A DNA stretch of 6,723 nucleotides from an uncultured Lachnospiraceae bacterium (GTDB lineage: Bacteria; Bacillota; Clostridia; Lachnospirales; Lachnospiraceae): NCBI GenBank assembly GCA_947651335.1, contig CANSYV010000080.1:1-6723 (forward strand). The letters run 5' to 3'. Numbering within the stretch: the first letter of the stretch is position 1; the number at the start of each line of letters is the position of its first letter. Made by a program: the position numbers and the translations under genes. Of this stretch, positions 5,436 through 6,723 are shown piece by piece. Under the pieces are notes generated by a model, which ran no database searches, was not told the DNA's origin, and saw only the letters and a list, made by a program, of their open reading frames with translations.

Positions 5436-6485
5436 CTATTTCAAATATTCTGCCAGCTCATCCAGACGTTCCTGAGCGCTGTCCGCATCCACAACACCGC
5501 TTCCGGAATCGATAAATTCTTCCAGCTCGCCGCCGTCCAAAGCTGTCACTGCTGCCTCTGCTGCCTTGTAGCCCATACCGTATGCATCCTGAATAACAGA
5601 CATGGTTTCTTCTCCTGCCAGAATTGCCTCGCAGGCTGCCCTGTCGCCGTTGAATCCCAGGAAAATCGTATCTTTATACGCGTCGTTTCCTTTTGCCGCA
5701 CGGGCTGCTGCCATTACCATGTCGTCGTTGTTGGCACAGATGATTGCCACGCCTTCCGGGTGGTTCTGCATGATGGCTTCCATACAGGTTACCGCCTGGT
5801 CTGCCACCGCATTTGCATACTGTGTTTCATCCTCAAGGAATTCTCCGCCTGCGCCGTTGATTCCTTTTTTGTAACCTTCATAGCGCGCTGTGTTGGTGGC
5901 ATCGCCCTGTACTCCGCAGATCTCGATTGCCTTAATCTCATCCCATCCGGCATCCTTTGCCGCCTGTACTGCAGCCTCGCCGCCCAGCGCTGCTGCTTCT
6001 TCATTTCCGGTTCCGATAAAGGAAATAATCTCCGGAGCCTCAATGTTGGTATCTACTGCCAGAATGGGAGTCTCGCTGCCCTTAATCAGTGTTGCCACCT
6101 GATCGCCCTGAAGAGGCGCGATCACCAGTGCATCGTATGCGCCGGAGTTCAAATCCGTCTCGATCATGTTCTGCTGCTCATCGTAAGCGGTCTCTGATGT
6201 GGGGCCTTTCACCTCCACAGAAACGCCGTTTTCTTCTGCGTACGCTTCGGCTCCCGCTTTCACATACTGCCAGTACTCTGCTGAAGTGGTTTTCAAAATC
6301 ATACTGATCTTGTAATCTCCGCCTCCGCCAGAGGAAGACGCTTCTTCCGACCCTTCCCCGCTGTCTGTGGAAGCCTCTGCTGCATCCCCGCTTCCGCCGG
6401 AAGATCCTGAATCGCCTCCGCATCCGGTGAGACCTGCCATCACCATAGTACCTGCAAGCAGCATCGCCAAAATTTTCCTTCTCAT
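5436..6485 (-). CDS. Sugar ABC transporter substrate-binding lipoprotein (RbsB/AlsB-like)
   Basis: This is the extracellular receptor of the importer. It has a 21-residue lipoprotein signal (MRRKILAML core) ending in lipobox LTGC with Cys22, then a Gly/Ser/Glu-rich tether to about residue 57, then a type-I periplasmic-binding fold (Peripla_BP_4 type, about 58-325). Landmarks are ISMILKTTSAEYWQ (60-73), LVIAPLQGD (120-128), AVDTN (143-147), TARYEGY (199-205), CANNDDMVMAA (250-260), FLGFNGD (275-281) and IQD (298-300). By alignment to RbsB, Asp145, Arg201, Asn253 and Gln299 correspond to sugar contacts, while Asn279 replaces the usual Asp of GFDG. The start is certain: AAGGAGG 8 bases upstream of ATG. 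It is first in the operon, the usual order. Similarity to allose/ribose receptors is visible by eye, but the sugar is not settled. Confidence 0.95.
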   Translation of the reverse strand: MRRKILAMLLAGTMVMAGLTGCGGDSGSSGGSGDAAEASTDSGEGSEEASSSGGGGDYKISMILKTTSAEYWQYVKAGAEAYAEENGVSVEVKGPTSETAYDEQQNMIETDLNSGAYDALVIAPLQGDQVATLIKGSETPILAVDTNIEAPEIISFIGTGNEEAAALGGEAAVQAAKDAGWDEIKAIEICGVQGDATNTARYEGYKKGINGAGGEFLEDETQYANAVADQAVTCMEAIMQNHPEGVAIICANNDDMVMAAARAAKGNDAYKDTIFLGFNGDRAACEAILAGEETMSVIQDAYGMGYKAAEAAVTALDGGELEEFIDSGSGVVDADSAQERLDELAEYLK

Positions 6486-6518
6486 TTCCCGTTCCTCCTT
6501 TTTTGTTTTTTGTGTATT

Positions 6519-6572
6519 CCCGAAAAATCTTTCTGTCTGGATTTTCAGGGTTACTCTTTTTCGAAGAATCCC
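6519..6572 (-). promoter_or_regulatory. Two mutually exclusive hairpins in the operon leader
   Basis: In minus-strand RNA, 6572-6548 can fold as GGGAUUCUU / AAGAGU-CCC with a two-A bulge and a five-base loop. The CCC at 6550-6548 can instead begin a second hairpin, CCCUGAAAAUC (6550-6540) with GAUUUUUCGGG (6529-6519), 10 of 11 positions paired, around a 10-base loop. The two share the CCC and cannot form fully together. The second ends 20 bases before the AAGGAGG site in an A-rich unstructured stretch. This layout resembles a switchable leader, but the stems are modest. Confidence 0.35.
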
Positions 6573-6619
6573 GCATATACATTTTATGATTTTTTGTACT
6601 GCGGCTTTCTTTACTTGTT

Positions 6620-6647
6620 ATTATAAAAGATGGACAGAAAATATCCA
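6620..6647 (-). promoter_or_regulatory. Likely promoter of the sugar importer operon
   Basis: On the minus strand a perfect TATAAT (6625-6620) is preceded at 16 bases by TGGATA (6647-6642), a four-of-six -35. The weak -35 would suit an activator-dependent promoter, as expected with AraC regulators. Transcription would start near 6613, giving a leader of about 128 bases. A second perfect TATAAT (6671-6666) lies further upstream, with no good -35. Confidence 0.45.
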
Positions 6648-6653
6648 TAAGGG

Positions 6654-6667
6654 ATGTTGCGCATCAT
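6654..6667. promoter_or_regulatory. Near-palindrome upstream of the importer promoter
   Basis: ATGTTGCGCATCAT is symmetric at 12 of 14 positions around a central CG. It lies 7-20 bases upstream of the proposed -35 and touches the alternative -10 at 6666-6671. The position would suit an activator for the downstream promoter or a repressor for the upstream one. The protein that binds it is unknown. Confidence 0.3.
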
Positions 6668-6693
6668 TATAGAATAATTGCTGAGAATCCAGA

Positions 6694-6718
6694 TAAAAAA
6701 GTCTCCCTATGTGGGAAA
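6694..6718 (-). terminator. Probable terminator of a gene beyond the right edge
   Basis: On the minus strand TTTCCC (6718-6713), loop ACATA and GGGAGA (6707-6702) form a 6-bp stem with one wobble, followed by C and a six-T run (6700-6695). It would end a transcript entering from the right, before the importer promoter. The stem is short, so confidence is moderate. Confidence 0.45.
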
Positions 6719-6723
6719 AACCC

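Noticed and set aside
5349..6197. 282-codon plus-strand open frame, Cys-rich
   Set aside because: It covers the binding-protein gene in antisense. Its high Cys and Leu content is the shadow of Ala/Glu-rich codons and it shows no domain or ribosome site.
6630..6637. ATGGACAG shared between the AraC intergenic region (1782-1789) and the importer promoter (6630-6637) as a common regulator site
   Set aside because: One 8-base match between two regions of about 200 bases is expected by chance, and the same word also occurs inside the permease gene.
6654..6667. CcpA-type catabolite (cre) site
   Set aside because: The palindrome has a central CG, but the TG and CA flanks are not at the spacing of the cre consensus.
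1..6723. CRISPR array, tRNA/rRNA genes, insertion sequence or toxin-antitoxin pair
   Set aside because: No regularly spaced repeats, cloverleaf-like segments, transposase motifs or paired toxin/antitoxin frames were found. The Uma2 remnant and small protein are not enough to call a defence or toxin system.

Overview
The window looks like chromosomal DNA of an anaerobic, gut-type Clostridia, most likely Lachnospiraceae. I infer this from the lipoprotein and transporter sequences, strong AGGAGG-type ribosome binding sites, sigma-A promoters and the two AraC-type regulators. Its core is a complete CUT2-type (ribose/allose-like) sugar ABC importer on the minus strand. It reads from the right edge leftward as lipid-anchored binding protein (5436-6485), two-domain ATPase (3735-5240) and permease (2756-3742). 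The operon ends at a bidirectional terminator (2698-2740).

Next to it are two AraC-family regulators, paralogous to each other and divergently transcribed (758-1609 minus, 1864-2691 plus). They share a 254-bp intergenic region with a good promoter for each gene, an 11-bp direct repeat and a 7-bp-arm inverted repeat. The simplest reading is that one or both control the importer in response to its sugar. The substrate cannot be read from the sequence. The leader of the binding-protein gene could fold into two hairpins that compete for the same CCC. The 195-bp gap between the binding protein and ATPase genes carries two further stem-loops that probably set unequal expression.

Left of about position 757 the sequence becomes visibly richer in A+T and the content changes. 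There is a 5'-truncated Uma2-family (PD-(D/E)XK nuclease-like) remnant joined almost exactly to the stop codon of the AraC gene, then a 63-residue helical protein, then the start of a lipoprotein that runs off the left edge. This looks like a rearrangement boundary. At the right edge a small hairpin plus T-run suggests the terminator of a minus-strand gene lying outside the window.

No RNA genes, CRISPR array, insertion sequence or integrase are visible. I see no convincing new multi-gene system. The most worthwhile leads are the alternative leader hairpins, the Uma2/AraC junction and the paired divergent regulators.
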